A stretch of 13,735 bases of DNA from an uncultured Collinsella sp. (lineage in GTDB: Bacteria; Actinomycetota; Coriobacteriia; Coriobacteriales; Coriobacteriaceae), in the NCBI GenBank assembly GCA_900546105.1, contig URBP01000058.1:1-13735 (forward strand). Reading direction: 5' to 3'. The notes below the pieces were generated by a model. The model was not told the DNA's origin. It did no database searches and worked only from the letters and a program-made list of their open reading frames with translations. The translations under genes and the position numbers were made by a program. Below are positions 6,251 through 13,621 of the stretch, piece after piece; the first letter of the stretch is position 1; each line of letters opens with the position of its first letter.

Positions 6251-7585
6251 TTAGTCCTCCATGCCGAGGTCGATCGTCGTGCCTTCGAACACCTTGTTGA
6301 CGGTGCGGACGGCGCACATCTTGCCGCACATGGTGCAGGTGCCCTCGGTGGCGGCGGGGGACTCCTCGTAGCGCTTCTTGCCCGTAATCGGGTCGAGAGC
6401 ACACTTCCACATGGCATCCCAGTCGAGCTTGCGGCGTGCCTGGCCCATCTTGTCGTCCATGTCGCGGGCGTGCGGCACCTTCTTGGCGATATCGGCGGCG
6501 TGTGCGGCGATCTTGGTTGCCATGAGGCCGTCGAGCACGTCCTGGGCGTCGGGCAGGCACAGGTGCTCGGCGGGCGTCACGTAGCACAGGAAGTCGGCGC
6601 CGGAGCTCGCGGAGATGGCGCCACCGATGGCGGCGGTGATGTGGTCGTAGCCCACGCCGATATCGGTCACCAGCGGACCCAGCACATAGAACGGGGCGTT
6701 GTGGCACAGGCGCTTCTGCAGTTTCATGTTGGCGGCGATCTCGTCGAGCGCCATGTGACCCGGACCCTCGACCATGACCTGGACGCCGGCGGCCCAAGCG
6801 CGCTTACACAGCTTGCCCAGCTCGATCATCTCAGCGGTCTCGGTGGCGTCGTTGGAGTCGTAGAGGCAGCCCGGGCGGCAGGAGTCGCCGAGCGAAATCG
6901 TCACGTCGTACTCGTGGCAAATCTCGAGCAGCTCGTCAAAGTACTCGTAGAAGGGGTTTTCGTTGCCGGTGACCTCCATCCAGCCAAACAGCAGCGAGCC
7001 GCCGCGGCTGACGATGTTCATGAGACGGCCGGTCTCCTTAAAGGTCTTGGTGACCGACTTGTTGATGCCGCAGTGGATGGTCATAAAGTCCACGCCGTCC
7101 TCGGCGTGCGCGCGCACGACCTCGAACAGGTCATCCTTGGTAAGCTTGACCAGCGGCTTTTCCATGTAGCCGATGGCGTCGTACATGGGGACGGTGCCCA
7201 CCATGAGCGGCGTCTCGTCGATGAGCTGCTGGCGGAACTGGCGCGTCTTGCCCGAGTTGGAGAGGTCCATGATGGCGTCGGCGCCAAAGTCCTCGGCGAT
7301 CTTGACCTTCTTCCACTCCTCGGCGGCATCGGCCTTATCGCCCGAGATGCCCAGGTTGACGTTGACCTTGGTGGACAGGCCCTCGCCGACACCAAAGGCG
7401 CGCATGCCCTTTTTGATATGCACGATGTTGGCGGGGATGGCGATGCGGCCGTCGGCCACGCGCTCGCGGATGTACTCGGGGTCGCGATGCTCGCGCTCGG
7501 CAACCTCCTTCATCTGCGGCGTAATCTGCCCGGCACGGGCGAAGTCGATTTGCGTGACGAGCTTGGGCTCGGTCTGTGTGCTCAT
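6251..7585 (-). CDS. thiC: Phosphomethylpyrimidine synthase (ThiC)
   Basis: This 444-residue cytosolic radical-SAM enzyme converts aminoimidazole ribotide to HMP-P, the thiamin pyrimidine. Family hallmarks are the stretch A-N-I-V-H about 50 residues in, N-L-G-I-S-G-D, D-L-S-N-S-G-K, the T-I-H-C-G segment, S-R-G-G-S, S-L-G-D-S-C-R-P-G, and V-E-G-P-G-H-M. A C-terminal cysteine cluster (C417, C420, C424) is expected to hold the 4Fe-4S cluster. The spacing is CX2CX3C rather than the CX2CX4C described for long ThiC. The protein is the short form lacking the long N-terminal domain. I chose ATG 7583-7585 because AAGGGAG lies eight bases upstream; the upstream ATG 7609 falls inside the riboswitch core. 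The paralogue BzaF (hydroxybenzimidazole synthase) is disfavoured by the TPP riboswitch and thiD. Confidence 0.93.
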   Translation of the reverse strand: MSTQTEPKLVTQIDFARAGQITPQMKEVAEREHRDPEYIRERVADGRIAIPANIVHIKKGMRAFGVGEGLSTKVNVNLGISGDKADAAEEWKKVKIAEDFGADAIMDLSNSGKTRQFRQQLIDETPLMVGTVPMYDAIGYMEKPLVKLTKDDLFEVVRAHAEDGVDFMTIHCGINKSVTKTFKETGRLMNIVSRGGSLLFGWMEVTGNENPFYEYFDELLEICHEYDVTISLGDSCRPGCLYDSNDATETAEMIELGKLCKRAWAAGVQVMVEGPGHMALDEIAANMKLQKRLCHNAPFYVLGPLVTDIGVGYDHITAAIGGAISASSGADFLCYVTPAEHLCLPDAQDVLDGLMATKIAAHAADIAKKVPHARDMDDKMGQARRKLDWDAMWKCALDPITGKKRYEESPAATEGTCTMCGKMCAVRTVNKVFEGTTIDLGMED

Positions 7586-7594
7586 TGGCACGGC

Positions 7595-7683
7595 TCCCTT
7601 CGTTGGCATTACCCATATCAGGTTTGCGGGTCAGGGCGGGCGCGCCCAGTCTCAGCCTGCCGTCTTGTCCTGCAAGCTCCCCG
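7595..7683 (-). promoter_or_regulatory. TPP riboswitch (thi box) in the thiC leader
   Basis: The minus strand contains the conserved elements in order: GGGGAGC at the 5' side, GGCTGAGA (around 7650-7657), ACCTGAT (7617-7623), and GGGTAATGCC with its closing TGG/CCA helix (7603-7616), ending in GAAGGGA. These correspond to the pyrimidine-sensing and pyrophosphate-sensing arms of the thiamin pyrophosphate aptamer. The AAGGGAG at its 3' end is also the thiC ribosome binding site. There is no room for a terminator before the ATG at 7585, so control is most likely translational, by hiding this site when TPP is bound. Confidence 0.93.
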
Positions 7684-7699
7684 TTATGTCATGGGCTCA

Positions 7700-7705
7700 A
7701 GTATA
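7700..7705 (-). promoter_or_regulatory. Candidate -10 element of thiC
   Basis: The minus strand reads TATACT about 17 bases before the riboswitch aptamer begins. The expected start of transcription falls near 7693, which leaves the whole aptamer in the leader. The best -35 candidate, TTGGCC, is 19 bp away and weak. Confidence 0.45.
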
Positions 7706-7716
7706 GCCTGAATGGG

Positions 7717-7722
7717 TACGAT
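7717..7722 (+). promoter_or_regulatory. Candidate -10 element of the one-helix membrane protein gene
   Basis: GGG-TACGAT-TGG lies 33 bases before the ATG at 7756. Its -35 zone overlaps the predicted start of the divergent thiC transcript, so the two promoters may interfere. Confidence 0.35.
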
Positions 7723-7755
7723 TGGGCCAACGAGCGTGCCTGTGGGGAGGCGAAC

Positions 7756-8271
7756 ATGGAAGACAAGCATCTGTATCGAGAGACGCAATGGGATGTATCG
7801 GCCGAGGAAAGCCGTGCGCACCATGGCCTTGTCGCGATTGGTTTTGCGGTGCTTGCCGTGCTGGTGATTGCCTTTTTTATCTGGACGTTTGGTGGTCGCG
7901 GCGGCGTTGCATGGGAGTTCGAGGCTGATGATAGCCTACCGATTATGACGATGAAGGTCTCTGGCGGCAATACCGTTGCCGCGCCGGGCGACTATTGGTA
8001 TCCGCGCGATGGATTTGTCCAGCTGCAGCTGAGCGGTGGTTCCATTCCTGGTGAAGAGATCGAGCGCGTGACCTTCGATGCGTCGCTTAAGACGCTGTTG
8101 GTCGAGCTCAAAGATCAAGGGGATGTGCCCACGACGATGGATATCGCCCTGACGGAATGGCGCCTGGAGCCCCCGTCGGGCGTCAAGGTGTCCGAGGTGG
8201 AGCATGTCAAGATTACCTACCAAGATGGCTCGACGAGCGAGATTGTAAAGGCCGATGGCTTGGCGGAGTAA
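7756..8271 (+). CDS. Single-pass membrane protein of unknown function
   Basis: I do not recognise this 171-residue protein. A polar N-terminus of about 24 residues is followed by one hydrophobic helix (about 25-45) flanked by H22-H23 and by G-G-R-G-G. After that comes a domain of about 120 residues rich in alternating hydrophobic/polar segments, probably beta strands. The helix is preceded by acidic residues and is not followed by a signal-peptidase site I can recognise, so it is more likely an anchor with the C-terminal domain outside the cell. There are no cysteines or obvious catalytic motifs. I chose ATG 7756 for its GGGGAGG ribosome binding site; longer in-frame starts run back through the riboswitch region. 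It diverges from thiC and converges on yaaA, 22 bp away. No function is proposed. Confidence 0.75.
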   Translation: MEDKHLYRETQWDVSAEESRAHHGLVAIGFAVLAVLVIAFFIWTFGGRGGVAWEFEADDSLPIMTMKVSGGNTVAAPGDYWYPRDGFVQLQLSGGSIPGEEIERVTFDASLKTLLVELKDQGDVPTTMDIALTEWRLEPPSGVKVSEVEHVKITYQDGSTSEIVKADGLAE

Positions 8272-8293
8272 CGGGGGGTTGGAAACGGCGGGC

Positions 8294-9103
8294 CTATTGT
8301 GCCTGCGCGTCCATGAAAACCAGGGTGTTTTCGTCTGAAAGCTCGGGGATGTGACGATAGCCGATGTTGAATGCGGTAAGTCCGCTTGCATCCTCGAGCT
8401 CGTTTTCTGCCATCCACCGCACCATGGAGCCGCGCGCCTTTTTGCTGGCGGTCGAGCGCTGGATGGGCTTGCCGTTGCGGATATCTTCGCCAAAGAGGCA
8501 TGTGACGACCGTGACATCGGTGGTGAGGCGGGGCAGAACGGCTTTGGCATACTCTACGCTGGCGAGGTTGACGATCGTGGTGTTTGAGCCTGCCGGGGCG
8601 ATAGCCTGCGCGAGCTTGTCGCTCCAAAACGCGTAGAGGTCTCGGGCATCGTCAACGGCGAGCTTCGCGCCCATTTCCAGCCGATACGGTTCGACGGCAT
8701 GAAAGGGGCGTACGCATCCGTAAAGGCCCGAGAGGATCCACAGATGGTCTTGCAGCCATGCGAGCTGCGCGGAATCCATCACCTCGGGCGCCATGCTCTG
8801 GTATTGAATGCCGTGATAGGACATGACGGCAGGGGAGAGGTGACGGGCGAGTGCGGGATTGTCGAGATCGCCGTTTCCCAAGATGGGCCCGAACTCATGC
8901 AGGGTGTTGAGGCAAGGCCCCAGCAGTTTGTCACTCACGTTCCATAGCGCCTGCAGACCGCCGCTGCCTTCATTCCGCTCGATATCTAGCAGTGCGCGGT
9001 GGAGGCGAGCCGTCTCGTGCACAAAAGGTGGAATGCCCAGGACTTCAAAAGCATCCCTGGCCGCGCGCATTTGCTTGGCGGGCGAAATGATGACCTGCAG
9101 CAT
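8294..9103 (-). CDS. yaaA: YaaA-family peroxide stress protein (DUF328)
   Basis: This 269-residue cytosolic protein matches the YaaA/UPF0246 family along its whole length. It begins with M-L-Q-V-I-I-S-P-A-K. It contains the family signatures L124-S-G-L-Y-G-x-x-R-P-F and P139-Y-R-L-E-M-G, and a C-terminal helix-hairpin-helix-like block S220-K-K-A-R-G-x-M-V-R. In E. coli YaaA limits free iron and protects DNA during hydrogen peroxide stress, and the fold binds DNA. I chose ATG 9101-9103 because AGGAGAG lies just upstream and the translated homology begins exactly there; an in-frame extension to 9304 runs back through the intergenic stem-loop and into the M18 gene. It lies downstream of the M18 gene, separated by that stem-loop, so it may have its own promoter. 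No peroxide-responsive operator was recognised. Confidence 0.93.
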   Translation of the reverse strand: MLQVIISPAKQMRAARDAFEVLGIPPFVHETARLHRALLDIERNEGSGGLQALWNVSDKLLGPCLNTLHEFGPILGNGDLDNPALARHLSPAVMSYHGIQYQSMAPEVMDSAQLAWLQDHLWILSGLYGCVRPFHAVEPYRLEMGAKLAVDDARDLYAFWSDKLAQAIAPAGSNTTIVNLASVEYAKAVLPRLTTDVTVVTCLFGEDIRNGKPIQRSTASKKARGSMVRWMAENELEDASGLTAFNIGYRHIPELSDENTLVFMDAQAQ

Positions 9104-9126
9104 GGACTCTCCTCTGCCAAAAAGGA

Positions 9127-9193
9127 AGTTGCGGTGGAATACGGTCTGTTTTGGTCGTTTATGGGCCAGTTTAGTCCGTATTTCACCGCAACT
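9127..9193. repeat. 67-bp stem-loop with 18-bp arms
   Basis: AGTTGCGGTGGAATACGG (9127-9144) pairs with CCGTATTTCACCGCAACT (9176-9193), with a single G-T wobble, around a 31-base loop. On the minus strand the stem is followed by TCCTTTTT, so it could terminate the M18 transcript, though the loop is unusually long. The loop holds a TAAACT on the minus strand (9168-9173), a possible -10 for yaaA 64 bases before its start. The form also fits a dispersed palindromic repeat or a very small non-autonomous element. No target-site duplication is evident. Confidence 0.65.
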
Positions 9194-9206
9194 GATGAAG
9201 GGTCGG

Positions 9207-10604
9207 TTAGGCGCGCTCGAGGAAGGCCTTGTAGCCGCGGTAGGCCTCGTAGATGTCGGCCTTGTTGGCGACCTCCCACAGGGCGTGCATGGACAGGACG
9301 GCAACGCCGGAGTCGATGACGTTCATGCCGTACTTGGCCATGATGTAGGCGATGGTGCCGCCGCCGCCCGCGTTGACGCGACCGAGCTCGCAGGTCTGGA
9401 AGTCCACTCCCGCCTCGTCCATGATGTCGCGGACGAGGGCCACATACTCGGCGTCGGCGTCGTTGGAGCCGCCCTTGCCGCGGCTGCCCGTGTACTTGTT
9501 GAAGCACAGGCCGCGACCCATGAAGGCTGCGTTCTTGGTCTCGAACTTGCCGGCGTAGCCCGGGTCAAAGCCGGCGGACACGTCGGAGGAGAGCATGCGG
9601 CTGCGGGCGAGTGCGCGGCGCAGGGCCAGCGGGCTGTCCTCGCCGGCGAGCGTCATGATCTCGGCGACGGTGTTCTCGAAGAAGCGGCTCGTCATACCGG
9701 TGGCACCCACGGAGCCGATCTCCTCCTTGTCGACGATGAGCGTGATGCTCGTGCGCTGCACGTTGGCGACGTCGATCTGGGCGAGCATGGAGGGGTAGGC
9801 GCAGACGCGATCGTCGTGGCCATAGCCCAAAATCATGGAGCGGTCGAGGCCCATGTCGCGGGCGGGGCCGGCGGGCACGACCTCGATCTCGGCGGATAGG
9901 AAGTCCTCCTCCTCGACGTCGTACTGCTCCTTGAGGATGTCCAGGAACATCTGCTTGACGGGCTCCTTGGGGGCGTCCTTGTCGTCCTCATCGAACTTGA
10001 CGGGACGGCCGCCCACGATTACGTCGAGGATTTCGGCGTCGACGGCGTCCTTGGCGGGCTTGGACATCTGCTCGCTCGAGAGGTGGATCAGCAGGTCGGA
10101 GATGGTAAAGACCGGATCGTCTGCCTTGTCGCCGATGTTGATGTCGACGGTGGTGCCGTCCTTTTTGCAGATGACGCCCACGAGTGCAAGCGGGGAGGCC
10201 ACCCAGTGGTAGCTCTTGACGCCGCCGTAGTAGTGCGTGTCGAGGTAGGCCATGTCGCCGGCCTCGAAGGCGGGGTTTTGCTTGAGGTCCAGGCGCGGCG
10301 AGTCCACGTGGGCGCCCAGGATGTTAAAGCCCTGCTCGAGCGGGGCGGTTCCCAGGTTGACGAGCATAAGGTCCTTGCCGTGGTTGGCGGCGTACACCTT
10401 GTCGCCTGCCTTGAGCTCACGGCCCTCCGCAATCACGGTCTCCAGGTCGACGTATCCCGCCTCCTCGGCCATCTTGATGCCGGTCTTGACGCACAGTCGC
10501 TCGGTCTTGTTCTCGCTCAAAAACTGCTTATAGCCGCGGCAAAGCTCCTCGAGCTCCTCGACTTGCTGTGGCGTGTACTTTTTCCATGCGCAGGGACGCT
10601 CCAT
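9207..10604 (-). CDS. M18-family aspartyl aminopeptidase
   Basis: This 465-residue cytosolic metallopeptidase removes N-terminal Asp or Glu (sometimes other residues) from peptides. The two-zinc site is complete: H99-V-D101 in G-A-H-V-D-S-P, bridging D265 in G-H-D-D-R, the catalytic and ligand pair E294-E295 in D-K-E-E-I-G-S, D341 in S-S-D-V-S-A-G, and H440 in S-M-H. The acidic lid-like segment 203-240 is a family-type insertion. The length is standard. The ATG at 10602-10604 has AAAGGAG eight bases upstream; a longer open frame reaching 11192 is antisense to polA and rejected. It diverges from polA. Its candidate -10 element lies within an inverted repeat, which suggests a dedicated regulator. 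The stem-loop 3' of it is probably its terminator. Confidence 0.95.
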   Translation of the reverse strand: MERPCAWKKYTPQQVEELEELCRGYKQFLSENKTERLCVKTGIKMAEEAGYVDLETVIAEGRELKAGDKVYAANHGKDLMLVNLGTAPLEQGFNILGAHVDSPRLDLKQNPAFEAGDMAYLDTHYYGGVKSYHWVASPLALVGVICKKDGTTVDINIGDKADDPVFTISDLLIHLSSEQMSKPAKDAVDAEILDVIVGGRPVKFDEDDKDAPKEPVKQMFLDILKEQYDVEEEDFLSAEIEVVPAGPARDMGLDRSMILGYGHDDRVCAYPSMLAQIDVANVQRTSITLIVDKEEIGSVGATGMTSRFFENTVAEIMTLAGEDSPLALRRALARSRMLSSDVSAGFDPGYAGKFETKNAAFMGRGLCFNKYTGSRGKGGSNDADAEYVALVRDIMDEAGVDFQTCELGRVNAGGGGTIAYIMAKYGMNVIDSGVAVLSMHALWEVANKADIYEAYRGYKAFLERA

Positions 10605-10643
10605 GACGCAGGCTCCTTTCGGATCGATCGTGCTGGTTGATGT

Positions 10644-10678
10644 ACCGTGAGCCATCGTATCACGCGCGGGCTCACGGT
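10644..10678. promoter_or_regulatory. Inverted repeat over the M18 gene promoter (candidate operator)
   Basis: ACCGTGAGCC (10644-10653) and GGCTCACGGT (10669-10678) are perfect 10-bp inverted arms with a 15-bp spacer. On the minus strand the spacer contains TGA-TACGAT (10654-10662), an extended -10 placed 49 bases before the aminopeptidase ATG. A repressor bound to the arms would block it. If transcribed instead, the arms would form a hairpin in a leader. The operator reading is inferred. Confidence 0.5.
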
Positions 10679-10722
10679 GGCGGGGGAGCTTGATGTGCGG
10701 TGGCCGCGAGGCGGGGAGCGTG

Positions 10723-10728
10723 TAAACT
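10723..10728 (+). promoter_or_regulatory. Candidate -10 element of polA
   Basis: GTG-TAAACT-GG lies 42 bases before the polA ATG. No -35 box is apparent in the GC-rich sequence upstream. Confidence 0.35.
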
Positions 10729-10770
10729 GGTGGGAGCAAATCGTGCCCAGCCCAAAGCGAGGTATTCAAT

Positions 10771-13521
10771 ATGTCTGACAAACGCCGTACCTTTGCCGTT
10801 ATCGACGGCAACTCGCTCATGCACCGCGCCTTCCACGCCGTGCCGCCGACCATGAACGCGCCGGACGGTCGCCCCACCAACGCGATCTTTGGCTTTCTGA
10901 ACATGTTCCTCAAGATGATCGACGCCTTTAACCCCGACGGCGTGGTCGTGGCGTTTGATAAGGGCAAGCCGCGCGTGCGCATGGAGATGCTGCCGCAGTA
11001 TAAGGCGCAGCGCCCGCCCATGGACCCCGATCTGCATGCGCAGTTTCCGATGATCAAGGAGCTGCTCACTGCGCTCAACGTGCCAATTCTGCAGTCCGAG
11101 GGCTGGGAAGGCGACGATATCTTGGGTACCATGGCTCGCCTGGGCGAGGAGGCCGGCTGCGACATGCTGCTGGTGACCGGCGACCGCGACATGTATCAAC
11201 TCGTGACCGAGCACGTCAACGTGGTCTCGACTCGCAAGGGCCTGTCCGACGTGGCGATCATGACGCCCGAGAGCGTGGACGACCTGTATCACGGCATTAC
11301 GCCGGCGCTCGTGCCCGATTTTTACGGTCTGAAGGGCGATACGTCCGACAACATTCCCGGCGTGCCGGGCATCGGTCCCAAAAAGGCGAGCGCGCTTATC
11401 GCGCAGTACGGCAGCCTGGACGAGGTCATCGCGCATGCCGATGAGGTCAAGGGCAAGATGGGCGAGAACCTGCGTGCGCACATCGACGATGCGCTGCTGA
11501 GCCGCAAGGTCGCAACCATTCGCACCGACGCACCTATCGAGCTCGACTTTGAGGCGACGTCCTTCCCGGCGTTTTCTGCCGACGAGGTGTCCGCGGCGCT
11601 CGGCACGCTTGGTATCACCGCCATGCAGAACCGTTTCTTGGCGCTGATTGGCGGCGAGGGCGGGGCTGCTGCCACTGCCAGCACGTTTGAGATGTCCGCC
11701 GTTTTGCGTGCTGCCGCCGGCGATGCCGAGGCGCTTGCTGCCGCCGCCGCCGAGGTCGCTCGCGCGATTGATGCGGGCGAGTGGATTGCCGCTGTGGTGG
11801 ACGATGACAAGGAGGAAGGCGCACTTTTTGGCCTGACGCGCACGCTGTGGCTTGCGACGTCCAAGGGGTTGCTTGCGCTCGAGGAGGGCGACGGCGGTGC
11901 GTCTGCCGTGGTCGATGGCTTCAACGTTGCCCACGGCGTGATCGCCGGCGTGCTCGCGCGCCTGTTTATGGAGGGCCGCGTGGCGAGCCCGGACATGAAG
12001 GCGCTGCTGCACGAGCTTTCGCCCATCGATTCCTCTGAGCCCGAGCTCATGGATCCGCTGGCCGTCGATTCCACGCGCATCTTCGATACTGTGGTCGCCG
12101 CCTATCTGTTGGATTCCGACCGCTCTGAGTTTGATGAGGCGTATCTGGCCGATACCTATCTGCAGATGACGCTGCCTGCGGCGCGCGGCGCGGAGGGTGC
12201 TGGCGAGGACGCTCCTGCCCCTGCTGCCCGCACTGCGGCCCTGACGCTGGCGCTCGTGGTGCCGCTGCGCGACCGCATGGCCCGCGAGAACGCCGCCAAC
12301 GTGTTCGATGGCATCGAGATGCCGCTCGTGCCGGTGCTTGCCAAGATGGAGCGCGCGGGCATGCTCGTGGACCCCGACCGCCTGCATAGTCTGTCCGAGG
12401 GACTTGCTACCCAGATCACTGAGGTCGAGCGCAGCATTCGTGACCTGGCGGGTGACGAGACCTTTAACATCGGCAGCCCCATGCAGCTCTCGCACGTGCT
12501 GTTTGATGTTATGGGGCTTCCGACCAAGGGCCTCAAAAAGACCAAGCGCGGCTATTATTCGACCAACGCCAAGGTGCTGAGCGACCTTGCCCGCGACCAC
12601 GAGATCGTGCGCCTGATTTTGGACTGGCGTGAGAAGTCCAAGATTAAGTCGACCTATCTGGACACGCTAGGTCCGCTGCGCCGTGGTGACGGTCGCGTGC
12701 ACACCACGTACAACCAGACCATCACGGCGACGGGTCGTCTGTCCTCGAGTGACCCGAACCTTCAGAACATCCCGACGCGCTCGGAGCTGGGCCGTACTGT
12801 CAAGACGGCGTTTTCGGCAGGCGAGGGAAGCGTCTTTTTGGCGGTGGACTACTCGCAGATCGAGCTGCGTCTGCTGGCGCATCTCTCGGGTGACGAGCAT
12901 CTGGTGCGCGCCTTTAACGAGGGCGAGGACTTCCATGCCGAGACGGCCGCGCGCGTGTTTGGCGTGCCGGTGTCCGAGGTGACGCCCGACCTGCGCAGCC
13001 GCGCCAAGGCCGTGAACTTTGGCATCGTGTATGGTCAGCAGGCTTACGGCCTATCGCAGTCGCTGCATATCTCGATGGCCGAGGCACGCGACATGATCGA
13101 CCGCTACTACGAGGCCTACCCGGGTGTGCGTACGTTCCTCGACAACGTGGTGGCACGTGCCAAGCAGACGGGCTACGCTGAGACCATGTACGGCCGCCGT
13201 CGCCATATCCCGGAGCTTAAGGCCAAAAATCCGCAGCTTCGCGGCTTTGGCGAGCGCACGGCCATGAACCACCCCATGCAGGGCACCGCGGCCGACATCA
13301 TCAAGATCGCGATGGCCCGCGTAAGCCGCCGCCTGGAAGAAGAGGGTTTTGCCGCCCACATGATCTTGCAGGTACACGACGAACTGGACTTTGAGTGCCC
13401 CGTCAACGAAGTCGAGCGCCTAACCACCATGGTCCGCGACGTCATGGAACACGTCGTAGACCTCCGAGTACCCCTAATCGCCGAAGCCTCAACCGGAGTA
13501 ACCTGGGCCGACGCCAAATAG
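10771..13521 (+). CDS. polA: DNA polymerase I
   Basis: This 916-residue enzyme fills gaps and removes RNA primers in replication and repair. Residues 1-295 are the 5' nuclease, with acidic residues D12, D63, E113, D115-D116, D138, D140, D190 and D193, plus the helix-hairpin-helix G-V-P-G-I-G-P-K-K (197-205). Residues about 300-500 occupy the 3'-5' exonuclease position but have lost its catalytic carboxylates. Residues 515-916 are the family A polymerase: D693-Y-S-Q-I-E (motif A), R742-x3-K746-x3-F750-G-x2-Y754 (O helix, Phe type) and H869-D870-E871 (motif C). The ATG follows GCGAGG at a suitable distance. The final 40-odd codons have a different codon style. It is divergent from the M18 gene. 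Confidence 0.97.
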   Translation: MSDKRRTFAVIDGNSLMHRAFHAVPPTMNAPDGRPTNAIFGFLNMFLKMIDAFNPDGVVVAFDKGKPRVRMEMLPQYKAQRPPMDPDLHAQFPMIKELLTALNVPILQSEGWEGDDILGTMARLGEEAGCDMLLVTGDRDMYQLVTEHVNVVSTRKGLSDVAIMTPESVDDLYHGITPALVPDFYGLKGDTSDNIPGVPGIGPKKASALIAQYGSLDEVIAHADEVKGKMGENLRAHIDDALLSRKVATIRTDAPIELDFEATSFPAFSADEVSAALGTLGITAMQNRFLALIGGEGGAAATASTFEMSAVLRAAAGDAEALAAAAAEVARAIDAGEWIAAVVDDDKEEGALFGLTRTLWLATSKGLLALEEGDGGASAVVDGFNVAHGVIAGVLARLFMEGRVASPDMKALLHELSPIDSSEPELMDPLAVDSTRIFDTVVAAYLLDSDRSEFDEAYLADTYLQMTLPAARGAEGAGEDAPAPAARTAALTLALVVPLRDRMARENAANVFDGIEMPLVPVLAKMERAGMLVDPDRLHSLSEGLATQITEVERSIRDLAGDETFNIGSPMQLSHVLFDVMGLPTKGLKKTKRGYYSTNAKVLSDLARDHEIVRLILDWREKSKIKSTYLDTLGPLRRGDGRVHTTYNQTITATGRLSSSDPNLQNIPTRSELGRTVKTAFSAGEGSVFLAVDYSQIELRLLAHLSGDEHLVRAFNEGEDFHAETAARVFGVPVSEVTPDLRSRAKAVNFGIVYGQQAYGLSQSLHISMAEARDMIDRYYEAYPGVRTFLDNVVARAKQTGYAETMYGRRRHIPELKAKNPQLRGFGERTAMNHPMQGTAADIIKIAMARVSRRLEEEGFAAHMILQVHDELDFECPVNEVERLTTMVRDVMEHVVDLRVPLIAEASTGVTWADAK

Positions 13522-13578
13522 GAAAGCACTCGATAAGGCAAGCTCGCCCAAGACGCAAGCCCCCACATACTTAAGATT

Positions 13579-13609
13579 TGGGACAAACACTACTGATTAA
13601 TTTGTCCCA
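13579..13609. repeat. Inverted repeat downstream of polA
   Basis: TGGGACAAA (13579-13587) and TTTGTCCCA (13601-13609) are perfect 9-bp arms around a 13-base AT-rich loop, 57 bases after the polA stop. No T run follows on the plus strand. It may be a weak terminator, a protein-binding site, or a leader hairpin. Confidence 0.55.
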
Positions 13610-13621
13610 CAGTAACCAAAA

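Noticed and set aside
6251..7585. BzaF-type hydroxybenzimidazole synthase instead of ThiC
   Set aside because: A TPP riboswitch directly upstream and thiD downstream favour thiamin synthesis, although the sequence alone does not fully separate the paralogues.
6470..7711. Plus-strand open frame of 413 codons opposite thiC
   Set aside because: It lies antisense to an unmistakable thiC and runs through the TPP riboswitch. Its composition is typical of shadow frames.
9104..9304. In-frame N-terminal extension of YaaA
   Set aside because: The extension covers the stem-loop and the end of the M18 gene, and its residues are unlike the family. The MLQVIISPAK start is typical.
8859..9899. Plus-strand open frame of 346 codons over yaaA and the M18 gene
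   Set aside because: It spans two real genes and the intergenic stem-loop on the opposite strand, so no single protein is plausible.
10605..11192. In-frame N-terminal extension of the M18 aminopeptidase
   Set aside because: The extension would run antisense through polA. The start at 10604 has a good ribosome binding site and the expected family length.
10672..12600. Minus-strand open frame of 642 codons opposite polA
   Set aside because: It is a product of high GC content and strong third-position bias in polA. It has no family signatures, it is His/Arg/Gly-rich like other antisense frames, and it also overlaps the polA promoter region.
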